Below the pieces are notes generated by a model. The model was given only the letters and a program-made list of their open reading frames with translations, was not told the DNA's origin and made no database searches. Positions 24,586 to 33,832 of a stretch of 64,000 bases of DNA are shown here, piece after piece. A program made the position numbers and the translations under genes. The DNA is from Nitrospira sp. (GTDB lineage: Bacteria > Nitrospirota > Nitrospiria > Nitrospirales > Nitrospiraceae): positions 62,001-126,000 of the forward strand of contig VOPT01000051.1 in NCBI GenBank assembly GCA_009594865.1, in the 5' to 3' direction. Within the stretch, counting starts at the first letter, position 1. Each line of letters begins with the position of its first letter.

Positions 24586-26979
24586 ATGTCCGAACTCGAT
24601 CACTTGCTCGATAAGCCGGAAAAGCCACGTCGTCCGCGGCGCTGGTGGAAAATTGTCCTGATCGGACTGCTGCTCGCCGTTGTGCTCGGCGGCGGGGGCG
24701 CGGCTGGAATTCTCTGGTATTTTTCTCAAGACCTTCCTTCGCTCGATCCGCTCCAGAACTATCAGCCGAGTTTGGTGACGCGTGTCTATTCAGACGACCG
24801 GCAGGTCATCGGCCAGTTCTTCATTGAGCGGCGGTTTCTCAAGCCCATCCAGGAAATGCCGAAGAGCCTGACTCAAGCCGTGATTGCCACGGAAGATACA
24901 CGATTTTTCGAGCACCCGGGTTTGGACATCGTCGGCATTCTTCGCGCGGCCTGGACGAATTTGCGTCACGGCGGCAAGAAAGTGGAGGGCGCCAGCACCA
25001 TCACGCAGCAGTTGGCGCGTTCTCTATTCCTGTCTGCGGAGCGGACATTCGATCGCAAAGTCCGCGAGCTCATCCTGGCGTACAAGATGGAGTTAGTGCT
25101 CACGAAGGAACAGATTCTGGAGATGTATTTGAACCAGATCTATTTCGGGCAGGGCGCCTATGGCGTCGCGGCGGCCGGTCAGACCTATTTTGGCAAGGAA
25201 CTCCCGAAGCTCACGCTGGCTGAATCCGCGTTCCTTGCCGGCCTTCCCAAGTCGCCCAGTCACTACTCGCCGTTCAAAGCCTACGATCGGGCGAAGAAGC
25301 GGCAGGAGCATGTGCTGAGCCGCATGGCGGAAGCGGGGTTCATCAGTGTCGCCGACCGGGATCAGGCCATTGGAGAAAAGCTCAACTTTCGCCGGCCGGG
25401 CAGTGAGCATCTCGGCCCGTATTTCGTTGAGTACATCCGGCAGCTGTTGGTGGCCAAGTTCGGCGAGGCCATGGTCTACAAAGGTGGACTGGAAGTGTTC
25501 ACCACCCTGAATGCCGACATGCAGAAAGCCGCGGAAGCGGCCGTGTTTAACGGATTGCGCGAGGTGGACAAACGCCAGGGATGGCGTGGGCCGTTACGTA
25601 CGGTTGACCTGTCCAGTCTGGAGGTTCCGGCGCCTGATCCTGCCGTCAAACTCGCCGAGGGCGATATGATGGAAGGGGTGGTGACGAAGATCGCGAAGGA
25701 TCATGTGCTGGTCCAGATCGGCGGGACGACGGGCCGGCTCAGTTTCGACGACATGGCCTGGGCCTCCAAGTATCTGAAGGGGAAAGACCCCACGAAGGAC
25801 GCCGTTCCGGTCAAGAATATCAAGCAGCTCCTCACGCCCGGTGATGTGATCGAGGTCGGGGTGAAGAAGCTGGATAAAGATGTGATGCATTTGCGGTTGG
25901 AGCAGACGCCGGTCGTCGAAGGGGCGCTTGTGGCCGTGGATCCCAAGACCGGGGCGATTCGCGCCATGGTCGGCGGATATGATTTCGCGCGCAGTGAATA
26001 CAATCGTGCCGTGCTTGCGCGCCGTCAGCCGGGGTCCTCATTCAAACCGATTATCTACGCGACCGCGATGAATCAGGGCATGAGTCCGGCCACGGTGGTG
26101 TTGGATGCGCCGGTGGTGTACGAGCAGGAAGAAGAGGACAAGACCTGGAAGCCCGAAAATTACGGCAAGCGGTTTCACGGCATTGTCAGCCTGCGGGAAG
26201 CACTGATCCATTCGCACAATCTCGCCACGGTGCGCCTTCTGGATAAGGTCGGGATTCGAAACGTGATCGATTTTTCACGGACCGTGGGCGTCGTCAGTCC
26301 GCTCGCCGCCGATCTTTCCCTGGCACTGGGTTCATCCAGTGTGGGCTTGATGGAGCTTGTATCGGTCTACGGGGTGTTTGCTAACCAAGGCGTGCGTGTC
26401 GAGCCCTACGCCGTGGCGAGTGTCCAGGACAGCGGTGGTCGTACATTGGAGCAGGCAGCCATTCAGCCACGGCAGGTGGTGTCTCGTGAAACGGCCTACC
26501 TCATTACGAACATGATGGAAGATGTGATCCAGCGCGGCACTGGCATTGCGGCGAAAGCGGTCATCGACCGTCCCGTTGCTGGAAAAACCGGCACGACCAA
26601 TGATTTTACCGATGCTTGGTTCATCGGTTCGACGCCCAATCTGGCCACTGGAGCGTGGGTAGGATTCGACGATCGGCGCCCCTTGGGTGAAACGGAGTCC
26701 GGCGCGCATGCGGCCTTGCCGATTTGGATCGCCTTCATGAAGGAAGCCCTCAAGCAACTGCCGGTGGTGCCGTTTGAAATCCCCGAAGGCGTCATGTTCG
26801 TCAAAGTTGATCCTTCGACGGCGCTGCTGACCGATCAAGATGAGCAGCGTGGGACTGTGGAGTTATTCACCAAGGGGACGGAACCGACGAAGAGTGCGGG
26901 ATCTAAGATCGATCCCACCGAATTTTATAAGCTGGACCAGGCTCAGGATAGCGCTTCCCCCTCTCCCGTAACGGAATAG
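24586..26979 (+). CDS. mrcA: Penicillin-binding protein 1A (bifunctional transglycosylase/transpeptidase)
   Basis: A 797-residue class A PBP. A cytosolic basic N-terminus and one transmembrane anchor (residues 23-46) precede the GT51 domain with catalytic Glu103 (VIATEDTRFFEHPG) and the GASTITQQLAR motif. A linker with an OB-like insert (about 350-440) leads to the transpeptidase with active Ser484 in GSSFK (SxxK) and the KTGTT box. It polymerises and cross-links peptidoglycan at the outer face of the inner membrane. Length, domain order and the OB-like insert fit PBP1A rather than PBP1B. Confidence 0.94.
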   Translation: MSELDHLLDKPEKPRRPRRWWKIVLIGLLLAVVLGGGGAAGILWYFSQDLPSLDPLQNYQPSLVTRVYSDDRQVIGQFFIERRFLKPIQEMPKSLTQAVIATEDTRFFEHPGLDIVGILRAAWTNLRHGGKKVEGASTITQQLARSLFLSAERTFDRKVRELILAYKMELVLTKEQILEMYLNQIYFGQGAYGVAAAGQTYFGKELPKLTLAESAFLAGLPKSPSHYSPFKAYDRAKKRQEHVLSRMAEAGFISVADRDQAIGEKLNFRRPGSEHLGPYFVEYIRQLLVAKFGEAMVYKGGLEVFTTLNADMQKAAEAAVFNGLREVDKRQGWRGPLRTVDLSSLEVPAPDPAVKLAEGDMMEGVVTKIAKDHVLVQIGGTTGRLSFDDMAWASKYLKGKDPTKDAVPVKNIKQLLTPGDVIEVGVKKLDKDVMHLRLEQTPVVEGALVAVDPKTGAIRAMVGGYDFARSEYNRAVLARRQPGSSFKPIIYATAMNQGMSPATVVLDAPVVYEQEEEDKTWKPENYGKRFHGIVSLREALIHSHNLATVRLLDKVGIRNVIDFSRTVGVVSPLAADLSLALGSSSVGLMELVSVYGVFANQGVRVEPYAVASVQDSGGRTLEQAAIQPRQVVSRETAYLITNMMEDVIQRGTGIAAKAVIDRPVAGKTGTTNDFTDAWFIGSTPNLATGAWVGFDDRRPLGETESGAHAALPIWIAFMKEALKQLPVVPFEIPEGVMFVKVDPSTALLTDQDEQRGTVELFTKGTEPTKSAGSKIDPTEFYKLDQAQDSASPSPVTE

Positions 26980-27073
26980 CACCACAGAATGTTGACATCG
27001 TTCGCTGGTAGCCGCTGCTCGCGCGCCGGCCATTACAGCGGGAGGATTTGGGGGAGCAACGGAGAGGGATCGA

Positions 27074-27286
27074 TTAGGGCCGGGAGTCCTGATACTCCTC
27101 GTGCCAGGCCATCTGGATGGATTCGAGGATTTTCTCGTTTGATTTCTTGGGATCGTCTTTGAAATCCGGGAGGGCGACGATCCAGGCGTGCATGTCCGTA
27201 AAACGGATGGTCAGCGGATCAGCATCCGGGTGCTCCTCCACCAGGCGAATCGCAATATCTTCCGCATCCTGCCATTTTAAATCCAT
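27074..27286 (-). CDS. iscX: IscX, regulator of Fe-S assembly
   Basis: A 70-residue acidic protein. Its start MDLKWQDAEDIAIRLVEEHPD and the motif HAWIVALPDF match IscX/YfhJ, which binds IscS and modulates cluster assembly. It follows hscA by 21 bp and closes the isc operon on this strand, the usual position. Confidence 0.93.
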   Translation of the reverse strand: MDLKWQDAEDIAIRLVEEHPDADPLTIRFTDMHAWIVALPDFKDDPKKSNEKILESIQMAWHEEYQDSRP

Positions 27287-27307
27287 CAGAGCTCCTCGCG
27301 TCGGGAA

Positions 27308-29128
27308 TCACGTCACATCAGAGATTTTTTTGCCTTGAAGCCCTTGCTTCAAGGAGTCGTCCAGCATGGCCACCGTGAGGCCTTTGGCTGCTTGTTCCAG
27401 GTCGGCCATACGCCCGCGAATGGCACGGGGGTCTGTTCCCTCTTTGGCGGAGGCGAGAGCCGATAGCGCTGTGCGAATCTTGGCGACTTCTTCTGCGGAG
27501 ACGAGATGTCCGCCGTCGGCCAATGACTTCTCGGTCGTGGTGATCAGTGCCCCCGCATCCAGCCTGGCTTCAATGACTTTTCGCGCACTGACATCATCCG
27601 CCGCGAATTTGAAGGAGTCTTCGATCATGCGCTCGACTTCTTGATCCGACAATCCGTACGACGGTTTGACCTCAATCGACTGAGTCTCTCCAGTCCGCAT
27701 GTCCTTGGCCATGACGTTCAAAATGCCATTGGCATCGATCAGGAACGTCACTTCAATGCGAGGCACTCCTGCCGGTAATGGCGGAACCTTGAGGCGAAAG
27801 CGGGCCAGGCTCCGATTGTCCTTGGCGAGCTCGCGCTCTCCTTGGAGAATATGGATATCCACACCGGTTTGGCCGTCGACATAGGTGGTGAACATTTCCT
27901 TGGCGCTGGCGGGAATTGTCGTGTTTCGCCTGATCAGGCTGCTCATGACGCCGCCCATTGTTTCGATGCCCAAGGACAGCGGGGTCACGTCGAGCAGCAG
28001 CATATCGGTGGTGCCACCGCTCAGAATATCGGCTTGCACGGCAGCGCCGAGTGCGACCACTTCATCCGGGTTGAGGTCGCAGTGCGGTTCTTTTCCGAAG
28101 AGCGCTTGCACCCGTTGCCGGACCAGGGGCATGCGGGTCGAGCCGCCCACGAGCACGACTTCATCAATGTCGGTCGGGCTGAGTCCGGAATCTTTCAGCG
28201 CCAGGCGACAGGGCCCAAGTGAGCGCTCAACCAGCGGGCTGCAGAGTCCTTCGAGTTGGTCCCGTGTCAGCTCGCGTGTGAACCGACCTTGCCCATCCGG
28301 CAGGTCAAGGCTCACAATGGTTTTGAGTTCGTCTGACAGACGAATCTTGGCGTGCTCTGCTTGCAAGCGCACGGTCTGCATATGGTCGGGATGAGTGCTT
28401 AGATCGAGTCCATGCTGCGCGCGGATGTCCTTCAGGAGCAGGTCGGCAATCAACTGGTCGAAATCGTCTCCGCCGAGATGCGTATCGCCGTTCGTCGCGA
28501 GCACCTCGAAGATGCCGTTTTTCAATTTCAGGATCGAGATATCGAACGTTCCTCCGCCAAGATCGTAGACGGCGATGGTGCCCTGTGTCTTTTCTTGGAG
28601 GCCGTACGCGAGGGAGGCAGCGGTCGGTTCGTTAATGATGCGCAACACTTCCAGCCCTGCGATCATGCCCGCATCTTTGGTGGCCTGCCGTTGGCTGTCG
28701 TTGAAATAGGCCGGCACCGTAATCACAGCCTTCGTGATGCTTTCTCCGAGGAAGGCTTCGGCGCGCAGTTTGAGCTCCTTCAGAATCATCGCGGAGATTT
28801 GCGGCGGCGAATACGATTTCTCCCCCAGCTGAATCCGGATAACTCCGCCTTTTTCCGTGAGCGTGTAGGGAAAGTAGGCCAGTTCGCCCTGCACATCGGC
28901 GAGGCTTTTGCCCATAAAGCGCTTGACGGAATAGACTGTCCGTTCAGGATTTCTGGTGAGATGCTCCTTGGCCGGATCGCCGACGATCAGTCCGTTATCG
29001 GTCAGTGCGACGACGGAGGGAACCATGGCCCGTTCATGGCGGGCGGAAATGACGCGCGGGGTTCCCTTGTCCATGTAGGCGACAAGAGAGTTCGTGGTGC
29101 CGAGATCGATTCCGACAATGCGTGCCAT
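27308..29128 (-). CDS. hscA: HscA, Hsp70 chaperone for Fe-S cluster transfer
   Basis: A 606-residue Hsp70. GIDLGTTNSLVAYM opens the ATPase domain, and VYDLGGGTFDISIL and LVGGSTRMPLVR mark the phosphate and adenosine sites. The substrate-binding domain and a shorter C-terminal lid follow, as in HscA rather than DnaK. It takes clusters off the IscU scaffold with HscB. It lies directly after hscB (5-bp gap) in the isc operon, which confirms the HscA assignment. Confidence 0.95.
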   Translation of the reverse strand: MARIVGIDLGTTNSLVAYMDKGTPRVISARHERAMVPSVVALTDNGLIVGDPAKEHLTRNPERTVYSVKRFMGKSLADVQGELAYFPYTLTEKGGVIRIQLGEKSYSPPQISAMILKELKLRAEAFLGESITKAVITVPAYFNDSQRQATKDAGMIAGLEVLRIINEPTAASLAYGLQEKTQGTIAVYDLGGGTFDISILKLKNGIFEVLATNGDTHLGGDDFDQLIADLLLKDIRAQHGLDLSTHPDHMQTVRLQAEHAKIRLSDELKTIVSLDLPDGQGRFTRELTRDQLEGLCSPLVERSLGPCRLALKDSGLSPTDIDEVVLVGGSTRMPLVRQRVQALFGKEPHCDLNPDEVVALGAAVQADILSGGTTDMLLLDVTPLSLGIETMGGVMSSLIRRNTTIPASAKEMFTTYVDGQTGVDIHILQGERELAKDNRSLARFRLKVPPLPAGVPRIEVTFLIDANGILNVMAKDMRTGETQSIEVKPSYGLSDQEVERMIEDSFKFAADDVSARKVIEARLDAGALITTTEKSLADGGHLVSAEEVAKIRTALSALASAKEGTDPRAIRGRMADLEQAAKGLTVAMLDDSLKQGLQGKKISDVT

Positions 29129-29133
29129 AGGAG

Positions 29134-29850
29134 TTATGCGATCGTTGCGACGAGATCGTTGACGATGTTTTTCACATAGGTGCGGTTCGAAAGAATGTCC
29201 CGCATGTCTTTGAGGATGAGAGTTCGTTCAGTTCGCGCCTGCTCAGTAGCTTCGCCGCGGTCTTGGAGCGCATCCCACCGGACGAACAACTGTTGGAGCC
29301 TGGCTTCCATGTCTCGTTGCCGCTCCTCGAGATTCGTACGATCGGTATGGAGCTTTGCACGTAGCGTGGAGGCGTGTTCGGAGGAGCGATCACTCTCGCG
29401 GAATTCGTCCAGCGTCTCCTGCAACTCAAGGATTTCTTCGAACAGATCGGCGGGCGGCGACGTTCTGATGTCTTTCACCGCGCCGGCTTCGAGATCAAGC
29501 AGATACTCGGCGCGTTGAATGGGATCCCGCAAGGTGCGATAGGCGGTGTTCAACATGGCCGAATTGCCAAGGCTGATGGATCGTTCCTCATTGCTCTTGT
29601 TTTGATAGAAATCAGGATGGAACGCGCGGCTCAATTCGTAAAACTTCGCTTCGAGGACTTTCGTATCGATGGCGAGGCGCCGCGGTAACCCGAAGCAGGT
29701 GAAATAGTCGAGGTCTTTCGACACCGGTTGAACTTTCACGCAGCGATCGCAAAAGTATTCGCCGGCCATTTCAGATTGGCAATGCCAGCACATGCTGCGA
29801 GCCATCTGCAGCTCGCGGCGGTCGTCGGTGTTGTGAGTGTGGCCGTTCAT
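29134..29850 (-). CDS. hscB: HscB, J-domain co-chaperone with N-terminal zinc pairs
   Basis: A 238-residue protein; ATG 29850 lies 10 bp after the iscA stop. A zinc-binding N-terminus (Cys21/24 and Cys34/37, CWHC...CDRC) is followed by a J domain with HPD at 78-80 (AFHPDFYQ) and the C-terminal three-helix domain that binds IscU (NTAYRTLRDPIQRAEYLL). It delivers IscU to HscA and triggers ATP hydrolysis. The cysteine-bearing extension is known from eukaryotic and some bacterial HscB but absent from E. coli. Confidence 0.94.
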   Translation of the reverse strand: MNGHTHNTDDRRELQMARSMCWHCQSEMAGEYFCDRCVKVQPVSKDLDYFTCFGLPRRLAIDTKVLEAKFYELSRAFHPDFYQNKSNEERSISLGNSAMLNTAYRTLRDPIQRAEYLLDLEAGAVKDIRTSPPADLFEEILELQETLDEFRESDRSSEHASTLRAKLHTDRTNLEERQRDMEARLQQLFVRWDALQDRGEATEQARTERTLILKDMRDILSNRTYVKNIVNDLVATIA

Positions 29851-29860
29851 GTACGCTCGC

Positions 29861-30220
29861 TCACGCTGAAAACGATTCGCCGCAACCGCATGTCTTATTG
29901 GCATTCGGATTGACGAACTTGAAGTTTCCGCCCATCAGGTCCTTCTGGAAGTCCAGCTGAGTCCCTTGCAAATAGATGGCGCTCTTGGCATCCACGATGA
30001 CTTTCACACCGTCGAATTCATACACCTGATCGTACTGACCGATTTTTTCATCGAAGTTGATGGTGTAGCTCAGTCCGGAACAGCCGCCGCCTTTGACGCC
30101 CAGGCGGAGGCCGCCTTCTTCAATGCCTTGGACATTGATCAGGCGTTTCACTTCCTTCAGGGCCGCATCACTCAGCGTAATTACAGGGGCTTGGGCATCG
30201 GTATTCGTGGTGACATCCAT
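29861..30220 (-). CDS. iscA: IscA/ErpA-type A-type Fe-S carrier
   Basis: A 119-residue HesB-family protein with the three conserved cysteines: one in GGGCSGLSY and two in NKTCGCGESF at the C-terminus. It accepts or stores clusters from IscU and passes them to target enzymes. Its position between iscU and hscB suits IscA, although sequence alone does not separate IscA from ErpA. Confidence 0.94.
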   Translation of the reverse strand: MDVTTNTDAQAPVITLSDAALKEVKRLINVQGIEEGGLRLGVKGGGCSGLSYTINFDEKIGQYDQVYEFDGVKVIVDAKSAIYLQGTQLDFQKDLMGGNFKFVNPNANKTCGCGESFSA

Positions 30221-30240
30221 CGTGCGCTCCTTCCTGTCGG

Positions 30241-30624
30241 TTACTTCGAGTCGGTTTTCTTTTGATAGTCGGCAAGGGCCGCCTTAATGGCATCCTCAGC
30301 CAAGACCGAACAGTGGATCTTCACTGGCGGCAGATTCAGTTCTTGTACGATATCGGTGTTCTTGATCTTGCCGGCTTCCTCCACCGTTTTGCCTTTCAGC
30401 CACTCAGTGGCCAGGCTGGAACTGGCGATAGCCGACCCACATCCGAACGTTTTGAACTTCGCGTCCACGATCGTGTCGTTTTGCACCTTGATTTGGAGCT
30501 TCATGACATCGCCGCACTCGGGCGCGCCAACGATGCCTGTGCCGACCCCGTCCTCTTCCTTCTTGAAGCTGCCCATATTGCGGGGATTGTTGAAATGATC
30601 GACGACTTTTTCGCTATAGGCCAT
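30241..30624 (-). CDS. iscU: IscU, Fe-S cluster scaffold
   Basis: A 127-residue scaffold of standard length. Cluster ligands are Cys in GAPECGDVM, Cys in FKTFGCGSAIASS and Cys in VKIHCSVLAEDAIK, and the LPPVK motif recognised by HscA is intact. It lies 40 bp after iscS in the isc operon. Confidence 0.97.
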   Translation of the reverse strand: MAYSEKVVDHFNNPRNMGSFKKEEDGVGTGIVGAPECGDVMKLQIKVQNDTIVDAKFKTFGCGSAIASSSLATEWLKGKTVEEAGKIKNTDIVQELNLPPVKIHCSVLAEDAIKAALADYQKKTDSK

Positions 30625-30664
30625 GGTGTCCTCCGGAAAATATCAATCAGATGGTGGTTTCAGA

Positions 30665-31882
30665 TTAATGCGCTGCCCATTGCACGGTCTTCAGGTCGAT
30701 GCCTTCTTTAGCCATTTCATAGAGCGGCGACATTTCGCGCAGCTTGGTCACAGTTTCGATAATCTTCTTTGCGGCATAGTCAACTTCCTCGTCGAGGGTG
30801 AAGCGTCCCAGGCCGAATCTGATCGAAGAATGCGCCAGTTCTGCTCCCACACCTAAGGCTCGCAAGACATAGGAAGGTTCCAGCGTTGCGGAGGTGCAAG
30901 CTGAGCCGGAAGAGAGGGCGATTTCTTTGCATCCCATCAGCAGCGATTCACCTTCGACGTACGCAAAGGAGATATTCAGATTGTGCGGGAGCCGTTCCGT
31001 CGGATGGCCATTCAGGTACACCTCCTCGAGCGCCTTGGTAATGGTCGCATGCAGCCGATCCCGCATGACCGAGAGCCGCGCAGCGTCGGCCGCCATTTCC
31101 TGCTCGCAGAGTTCGCAAGCCTTCCCGAATCCCACGATCAACGGTACAGGCAGCGTGCCGGATCGCATACCACGCTCATGTCCACCCCCATCCATTTGAG
31201 CTGCGATGCGGACACGAGGATTCTTTTTTCTGACATAGAGGGCGCCGACGCCCTTGGGTCCGTAAATCTTGTGGGCGCTGAAAGACATGAGATCGATGCC
31301 CATCTCCTGCACGTTGATCGGGACCTTGCCCACGCCTTGGGTCGCATCGCAGTGAAACAGGATGCCCTTTTCTTTTGCGATCTTTCCAATCTCCTTGATC
31401 GGGTTGATCGTCCCGATTTCGTTATTGGCGAACATGACGGAGATGAGGATGGTCTTGTCGGTGATCGCGTTCCGGACGTCCTCCGGCTTCACCATGCCGA
31501 ACTTGTCGACCGGCAGGTAGGTGACCTTCACGCCGCGCTTGGCTTCCAGCGTTTTGGCCGTGTCCAGCACCGCGCGATGCTCGGTGGATGAGGTGATAAT
31601 GTGGTCGCCCTTCTCGTGGTACATCTCCACTACGCCTTTGAGAGCCAGGTTGTTGGATTCGGTAGCGCCACTCGTGAAGACGATTTCCTTGGCATCCGCA
31701 TGGATCAACTTGGCGATCTGTTTGCGGGCGGTTTCCACACCCTCCTCAGCCTCCCATCCGAACGCGTGGTTGCGGCTGGCGGCGTTCCCGAACTTCTCTA
31801 TGAAATAGGGCAGCATTGATTCCAGCACCCGCGGGTCCATCGGGGTGGTCGCATGGTTATCCAGGTAGATCGGGAACTTCAT
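30665..31882 (-). CDS. iscS: IscS, cysteine desulfurase
   Basis: A 405-residue PLP enzyme. It starts [14 protein letters not shown], the PLP lysine is in [12 protein letters not shown], and the mobile catalytic Cys is in [14 protein letters not shown]. It takes sulfur from cysteine for IscU and other acceptors. The gene overlaps the iscR stop by four bases (ATGA), so the two are translationally coupled. Confidence 0.97.
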   Translation of the reverse strand: MKFPIYLDNHATTPMDPRVLESMLPYFIEKFGNAASRNHAFGWEAEEGVETARKQIAKLIHADAKEIVFTSGATESNNLALKGVVEMYHEKGDHIITSSTEHRAVLDTAKTLEAKRGVKVTYLPVDKFGMVKPEDVRNAITDKTILISVMFANNEIGTINPIKEIGKIAKEKGILFHCDATQGVGKVPINVQEMGIDLMSFSAHKIYGPKGVGALYVRKKNPRVRIAAQMDGGGHERGMRSGTLPVPLIVGFGKACELCEQEMAADAARLSVMRDRLHATITKALEEVYLNGHPTERLPHNLNISFAYVEGESLLMGCKEIALSSGSACTSATLEPSYVLRALGVGAELAHSSIRFGLGRFTLDEEVDYAAKKIIETVTKLREMSPLYEMAKEGIDLKTVQWAAH

Positions 31883-32358
31883 CGCTCGACTCCTTGTTGT
31901 TCCGTCGCGACGGATTGAATGGTGATGAGAGGGGTGCCCCCCAGCATATCTTGCAATGTCATGTTGTTCAAAAGCTGATAGATGCTGTTCTGGATTTTCA
32001 AAAGCGGGGTCCGGATGTTACAGTGCTCACGCTGCATGCAGGCATCACCGTCTTTCTCGTGCGAACAATCCATGATGCCGAGCGGCCCTTCCAAACTTTC
32101 GAGTACCTGGGCAATGGTGATCTCCCGGGGATTCTTTCCGAGTAGATACCCACCCTTGGGTCCGTTATGGCTTTCAATGATGCCGCTCTTCGAGAGGGTC
32201 TGAAGGACTTTCGCCAGGAGTTCGACCGGAATATGATATTCCTCGGCGATTTCCTTCGTGTTCACCACCCGGGCATGCGCGACATCGCCATATTGGTTAG
32301 AGGCGATGTGCTGCAGTGCCATGAGTCCGTAATCTGCTTTTTTGGATAATTTCAGCAT
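31879..32358 (-). CDS. iscR: IscR, Rrf2-family Fe-S sensor and repressor
   Basis: A 159-residue winged-helix regulator ([14 protein letters not shown] at the start, [17 protein letters not shown] recognition helix). Three candidate cluster ligands are present: Cys98, Cys107, Cys113; spacing of the first two is longer than in E. coli IscR. It heads the isc operon and overlaps iscS. An inverted repeat and a TTGACA promoter lie just upstream, consistent with autoregulation. Confidence 0.93.
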   Translation of the reverse strand: MLKLSKKADYGLMALQHIASNQYGDVAHARVVNTKEIAEEYHIPVELLAKVLQTLSKSGIIESHNGPKGGYLLGKNPREITIAQVLESLEGPLGIMDCSHEKDGDACMQREHCNIRTPLLKIQNSIYQLLNNMTLQDMLGGTPLITIQSVATEQQGVER

Positions 32359-32379
32359 GGCCTATTGCCGATCTTTAAA

Positions 32380-32404
32380 GTCGGAGACTATAATGATCTC
32401 CGAC
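32380..32404. promoter_or_regulatory. Inverted repeat upstream of iscR, candidate operator
   Basis: Perfect 8-bp arms GTCGGAGA / TCTCCGAC are separated by 9 bp in the gap between divergent iscR and the ferredoxin gene, about 22 bp before the iscR start and just downstream of its predicted transcription start. It could be an IscR-type operator or an RNA hairpin in the leader. Confidence 0.55.
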
Positions 32405-32420
32405 CAAATGGGTCGTATAA

Positions 32421-32450
32421 AAAATATCATGTGACCTTTAAAACTGTCAA
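32421..32450 (-). promoter_or_regulatory. Putative isc operon promoter
   Basis: Minus strand: perfect TTGACA (32450-32445), an 18-bp spacer and TATTTT (32426-32421). The predicted start lies about 10 bases before the inverted repeat. Confidence 0.55.
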
Positions 32451-32572
32451 GGGCGAGCGGAGCCAAAGAAGAGAAATAGGTGGCTTCCCTGTGACGAGTC
32501 GACTGATCGGCTGGTCACCGTCCATTTCACTTTTAATTAAAAAGACATTGAACAGAAAAGGGGCGACGCAAC

Positions 32573-32989
32573 ATGGGTGGTACCAATCCCTACATTGAAA
32601 AAGCCGACGTCGAGTTACCGTCGAAAGCCTATACCGTCACCTTCGTGTTCCCGGATAAGACCGAAAAGAAGGTGGAAGTGCAGCCGGGCAAGATTCCTTA
32701 TGGCCCGACGGGATTACCGGGCAGCATTCTGGACATCGCGATGGGGAACGACATCGACCTTGAGCATGTGTGCGGAGGGGTCTGCGCCTGCTCCACGTGT
32801 CATGTCATGGTGAAGAAGGGGCTGGAGACCTGTAATGAGGGGACGGACGATGAGTTTGACCAGTTAGATGAGGCTCCCGCCACGACGTTGCAATCCCGAC
32901 TCGGCTGCCAGTGTGTGCCGAACGGGACGACAGACGTCACCGTGGAGATTCCCGCCATCAATAAGAATCTGGCGAAGGAAGGTCATTAA
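32573..32989 (+). CDS. fdx: Adrenodoxin-type [2Fe-2S] ferredoxin
   Basis: A 138-residue ferredoxin. Cluster ligands are Cys67, Cys73 and Cys76 (EHVCGGVCACSTCHVMV) and a fourth at Cys112 or Cys114 (RLGCQCV). The N-terminus is about 20 residues longer than E. coli Fdx. It is divergent from the isc operon, and isc-linked ferredoxins of this type supply electrons for cluster assembly. The start is taken at 32573 with a weak ribosome site. Confidence 0.92.
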   Translation: MGGTNPYIEKADVELPSKAYTVTFVFPDKTEKKVEVQPGKIPYGPTGLPGSILDIAMGNDIDLEHVCGGVCACSTCHVMVKKGLETCNEGTDDEFDQLDEAPATTLQSRLGCQCVPNGTTDVTVEIPAINKNLAKEGH

Positions 32990-33016
32990 TCCGAGTGGAG
33001 AAAGCCAGGAGAGGCT

Positions 33017-33715
33017 TCAGTCGTACGTTTCGAGTTTCACTTCTCGCCGATCAAATCCCAGATCCATAAACAGGCTGCGCAACGGGCGGGCAAAGGCCTT
33101 GACCCCTGCGATCATGGGCGTGACACGGTTGCCGTTTCCGGCCAGTTGTTTAATCGCCTCCAGCGTGTCTGCATGCCCCTCCGGGGCCTCGCTCACAAAC
33201 GGCAGGTACTGAAAATGAGCGTGCCTCGCCGCCAGGGCCGTGAACTCTTCGTGGTACAGCTGTTCGCTGGCGGTCGGTGCATGGGCGATCAGGGTGGTCG
33301 AGGGCAGGCGGTCCTGTTCTGCGAGCGCGCGGACCATACAGCGCAGCGGGACAAGGCCTGAATAGCGACCGATCAATAGCAGGTGCTGCATTTCCGGTTC
33401 GGGCAACACAAAGTGCCCGTACGGCCCAGAGAGAGGAAGACGATCGCCCGGCTTGAGCGATGAAAGATAGCCTGACCCTTTACCTCCCGGAACATGATCG
33501 AACACCAGTGTGAGATGTCCTTTGGAGGTCGGGGGCTCTGCCAGTGAATAGGCCCGATTCAATGGCGGGTGGTCTCCAATTGGCAATTGGAGGGAGATCC
33601 ACTGGCCCGGTTTGAATGGTAATGGCGACTCGATCGGGCGGAGTACGAGTTCGGTGGTATGGGGTGTCAACGCAGTAAGCGAGACGACTTCAGCAAGTTG
33701 TGTTGGTTCAGCCAT
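33017..33715 (-). CDS. Ferredoxin-NAD(P) reductase-like flavoprotein
   Basis: A 232-residue FAD/NAD(P) reductase fold. FAD site: NRAYSLAEPP (RxYS type). The pyridine nucleotide site appears as LLLIGRYSGLVPLRCM, where the usual Gly-rich G-x-G-x-G-x-x-P is changed to GRYSGLVP. No Fe-S domain is attached. It converges on the ferredoxin gene and may be its reductase, but the altered nucleotide motif makes substrate choice uncertain. Confidence 0.8.
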   Translation of the reverse strand: MAEPTQLAEVVSLTALTPHTTELVLRPIESPLPFKPGQWISLQLPIGDHPPLNRAYSLAEPPTSKGHLTLVFDHVPGGKGSGYLSSLKPGDRLPLSGPYGHFVLPEPEMQHLLLIGRYSGLVPLRCMVRALAEQDRLPSTTLIAHAPTASEQLYHEEFTALAARHAHFQYLPFVSEAPEGHADTLEAIKQLAGNGNRVTPMIAGVKAFARPLRSLFMDLGFDRREVKLETYD

Positions 33716-33832
33716 GGACTGTTCTTAGCAAAAACAGATTCAGAATGAAACAGCCCAGTTCTGTACATCGTTTCGATGCCATGATATAGATACCCCCCCG
33801 TTCATTTTTCCCACACACACTACGGTGACGCG

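Noticed and set aside
24445-24729. A 94-residue minus-strand open frame before typA
   Set aside because: It covers the divergent promoters and part of the PBP1A start; no family or ribosome site.
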